Assembly: GCA_014360395.1 (NCBI GenBank)
Contig: JACIXM010000026.1
Location: 1-14,757, forward strand
DNA: 14,757 bases
DNA from: Actinotalea sp.
Lineage (GTDB): Bacteria > Actinomycetota > Actinomycetes > Actinomycetales > Cellulomonadaceae
Direction: 5' to 3'
Shown: in pieces, positions 13,104 to 14,757 of the stretch
How positions within the stretch are numbered: the first letter of the stretch is position 1
Layout of the letters: every line of letters starts with the position of its first letter
Notes under the pieces: generated by a model
The model's database searches: none
What the model was told of the DNA's origin: nothing
What the model saw: the letters and a program-made list of their open reading frames with translations, nothing else
Made by a program: the position numbers and the translations under genes

Positions 13104-14603
13104 TCACGGTGGTTCGCGGGCGGGGGGGGTGCGGGGGGGGATGGGTCGGCCGTGGCGGTCGTGGAAGGTCCAGTGGGGGTGGAGGGTGTCGGCTCCGCCG
13201 GTGCCGGGATGGGTGGCGGTGCTTGTGCTCGTGGCTGTGCTGGTGCGCCGGGTGGTGGTGATGGTGGTGCCGGTGCGGTGGACGTGGTCGTGGTGGTGCC
13301 AGCACAGGAGGACGGCGTTGGTCAGGGTGGTGGGTCCGCCGTCGGCCCAGTGGTGGGGGTGGTGGACCTCGCAGTGCTGGGGTGGGGCGTGGCAGCCGGG
13401 GTAGGCGCAGTGGCGGTCGCGGGTGATGACGGCGCGGCGCAGCTGGCCGGTGACGGTGCGGGTGGTGCGGCCCACGTCCAGGATCGTGGAGTCGGGGCCG
13501 AGCAGGATGCGGGTGGTCTGGGCGTCGCAGGCCAGGCGGCGGAGGACGGTCAGGGGTAGGGGGGTGCCGTCGTCGTAGGTCGCCGGCCCGGGCAGGGCGG
13601 CCATGGCGGGTCTGCCGGGGCTCGGGGAGGTGGTGCTCGCCCGTGCGGGGGGTGTCGCGGTGCATGCCTCGCCTGCGTTGCCGGCGTTGCCGGGGGTGCC
13701 CGGGGTTGCTGGGGTCGCGCGGGGTCCGGTGGTGGCGTCGGCGGTGCGCAGGTGGGCGGCCCAGGCCGGGGCGAGGGTGCGGACGTCCAGGTGGATGTTC
13801 AGGTGGGGGCGCACGGCGGTGCCGGTGCCGGTGGTGAGGTCGTGGTCCAGGACGGTGCGGGCCAGGGTGTGCAGGGCGCCGGCGCGGCGTTGGGCTGTGG
13901 TGCGGTCCTCCTCCGGGGTCGGGGGCGGCGTCAGGGCGGTCAGGGCGGTGGCCAGGGTGGTGCCGTGCTCGTGGGTGAGGAACCCGGCCAGGTGGTAGCC
14001 GCCGAGGGTGGGCGACAGCTGCAGGTACTCCCGGTCGACCGCGTCGCGGTAGCCGCGTTCGTCGGTGTCGGGGTCCGCGGCGGCGGCCCACCGGCGGGTC
14101 AGCGACCGGAAGGGGTCCACCGGTAGGTGCGTGGCGTGGTGGAGCAGGAAGGCCTCGTTGCAGGTGGAGGTGGGGTCGCTCAGCGCGTCCCGGCGGGCGG
14201 GGGAGGTGGCGGCGACGGTGGCCAGGACGCGGGCGTGCTCGAGCCCGACCTCCCCGTCGCGGACCGCGGTGGCGGTGCGTGGGAGCTCCTCGCGCAGGGC
14301 GCGGGCCAGGCGCAGGTCCCGGCGGGCCGCGGCCAGGGAGGTCCGGGTGTGCTGGGCCACCCACCCGGCGGCGGTGCGGTGCCCGTCCAGGGCCCACGAC
14401 CCGTCGGCCTCCACGCTCGGCAGGGCCCGCAGCGCCAGGGCGTGCCACCGGTCCGCCAGGGCCCGGGCGGCGGTGTACAGCTCGGCCGCGGCCGGCCCGG
14501 GCAGGTCCTCCACGTCCAGGCCGCCCAGCGCGGTGAGCGCGTCCTGGGCCGCTGCCAGGTGCGCGAGCACCGGTCCGGCGGCCACGCTCGACGCGGTCCC
14601 CAT
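13104..14603 (-). CDS. DUF222 domain HNH endonuclease (13E12-repeat-like family)
   Basis: This protein has 499 residues. The DUF222 helical domain covers about residues 12-280 and includes LADRWHALALRALPSVEADG, TAAGWVAQHTRTSLAAARRDLRLARAL and LARTVLDHD. A low-complexity Pro/Ala/Gly/Thr linker (about 290-335) leads to the HNH nuclease: C399-x4-C404, C411, H414-H415, W419, DGGPTTLTN (421-429), C434 and HHH (436-438). The nuclease motif looks intact, with zinc ligands and catalytic His/Asn present. A Thr/Ser-rich tail and a Pro-rich end follow. Such proteins are multi-copy in actinobacteria, and their biological role is unclear; several mycobacterial 13E12 genes are DNA-damage inducible. The chosen ATG at 14603 has a GGGGG-containing ribosome site upstream. 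The frame is open to 14720, but a LexA-like box lies in that upstream part, so a later start is preferred. Confidence 0.92.
   Translation of the reverse strand: MGTASSVAAGPVLAHLAAAQDALTALGGLDVEDLPGPAAAELYTAARALADRWHALALRALPSVEADGSWALDGHRTAAGWVAQHTRTSLAAARRDLRLARALREELPRTATAVRDGEVGLEHARVLATVAATSPARRDALSDPTSTCNEAFLLHHATHLPVDPFRSLTRRWAAAADPDTDERGYRDAVDREYLQLSPTLGGYHLAGFLTHEHGTTLATALTALTPPPTPEEDRTTAQRRAGALHTLARTVLDHDLTTGTGTAVRPHLNIHLDVRTLAPAWAAHLRTADATTGPRATPATPGTPGNAGNAGEACTATPPARASTTSPSPGRPAMAALPGPATYDDGTPLPLTVLRRLACDAQTTRILLGPDSTILDVGRTTRTVTGQLRRAVITRDRHCAYPGCHAPPQHCEVHHPHHWADGGPTTLTNAVLLCWHHHDHVHRTGTTITTTRRTSTATSTSTATHPGTGGADTLHPHWTFHDRHGRPIPPRTPPAREPP
13122..13140. repeat. Two G8 (coding-strand C8) tracts at the HNH gene 3' end
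   Basis: Runs of eight G occur at 13122-13129 and 13133-13140, separated by TGC, within the last 13 codons of the HNH gene where they encode Pro-Pro-Arg-Thr-Pro-Pro. Length change would alter only the extreme C-terminus. Confidence 0.8.
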
Positions 14604-14690
14604 GCCCCTGACCCCCTGCCCGTCACAAATCCGTCGGACGCGGCGCGGTCCCGGCTCCTCCGCCCGGCCCGGTGATGCCACCGCCTTGAT

Positions 14691-14706
14691 TCGAACAACT
14701 GTACGA
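14691..14706 (-). promoter_or_regulatory. LexA-like SOS box upstream of the DUF222-HNH gene
   Basis: TCGAAC-AACT-GTACGA matches the actinobacterial/Gram-positive LexA consensus (TCGAAC-N4-GTTCGA) at 11 of 12 defined bases. It lies about 88 bases upstream of the chosen ATG, in the promoter region. A TACAGT hexamer on the minus strand overlaps it and could be a -10 element, which would let LexA block RNA polymerase. This agrees with DNA-damage induction of related mycobacterial 13E12 genes. Confidence 0.7.
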
Positions 14707-14757
14707 GCGACCACCGACACGGTCTCCGGGGGACCGCCCCCCTGTGGAGGAAGCCCG

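Overview
The window is extremely GC-rich (low A/T throughout, GTG as well as ATG starts, codons ending in G/C) and carries gene families typical of Actinomycetota: a DUF222/HNH protein, a YbdK-type carboxylate-amine ligase, and a small two-helix membrane protein often labelled LigA-like. A high-GC member of the Micrococcales, for example Cellulomonadaceae or a related family, fits best. That placement is inferred from composition and families, not from a marker gene. The region looks chromosomal. I see no tRNA, rRNA, insertion sequence or CRISPR array.

Layout. Positions 1-2803 (minus strand) form a tight PadR regulator, ABC ATPase, FtsX-type permease operon. The coding regions overlap at GTGA and TGATG, and the permease runs off the left edge. 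Two near-identical GTTACCG(A/G)GTAAC palindromes lie directly upstream of the PadR gene. On the plus strand follow an AI-2E/PerM-family membrane protein (2986-4176), a YbdK-type carboxylate-amine ligase (4249-5475), an overlapping Asp-box lipoprotein (5472-6449) and a class-C beta-lactamase-fold serine hydrolase (6494-8005). Convergent to these, on the minus strand, are a lipoprotein serpin (8042-9271), a two-TM potassium channel gene broken by a perfect 14-bp tandem duplication (9372-10270), and a 16-cysteine four-helix-bundle copper-storage protein (10329-10730). Divergent from the copper protein is a glycerate kinase (10930-12072). A 385-bp non-coding stretch with a 32-bp tandem repeat and several palindromes precedes a small membrane protein (12458-12919). 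A strong hairpin terminator separates that gene from the convergent DUF222-HNH gene (13104-14603), which has a LexA-like SOS box upstream.

How the genes work together. The PadR/ABC module is a self-contained regulated exporter or envelope system. The ligase and the Asp-box lipoprotein are probably translationally coupled. The serpin is predicted to sit on the outer face of the membrane and could guard secreted proteins against proteases. The other genes look like independent housekeeping or stress functions. I did not find a clear new multi-gene system. The most notable signals are the frameshifting 14-bp duplication in the channel gene, the SOS box on the HNH gene, the surface serpin with a small-residue reactive loop, and the twin PadR-side palindromes.
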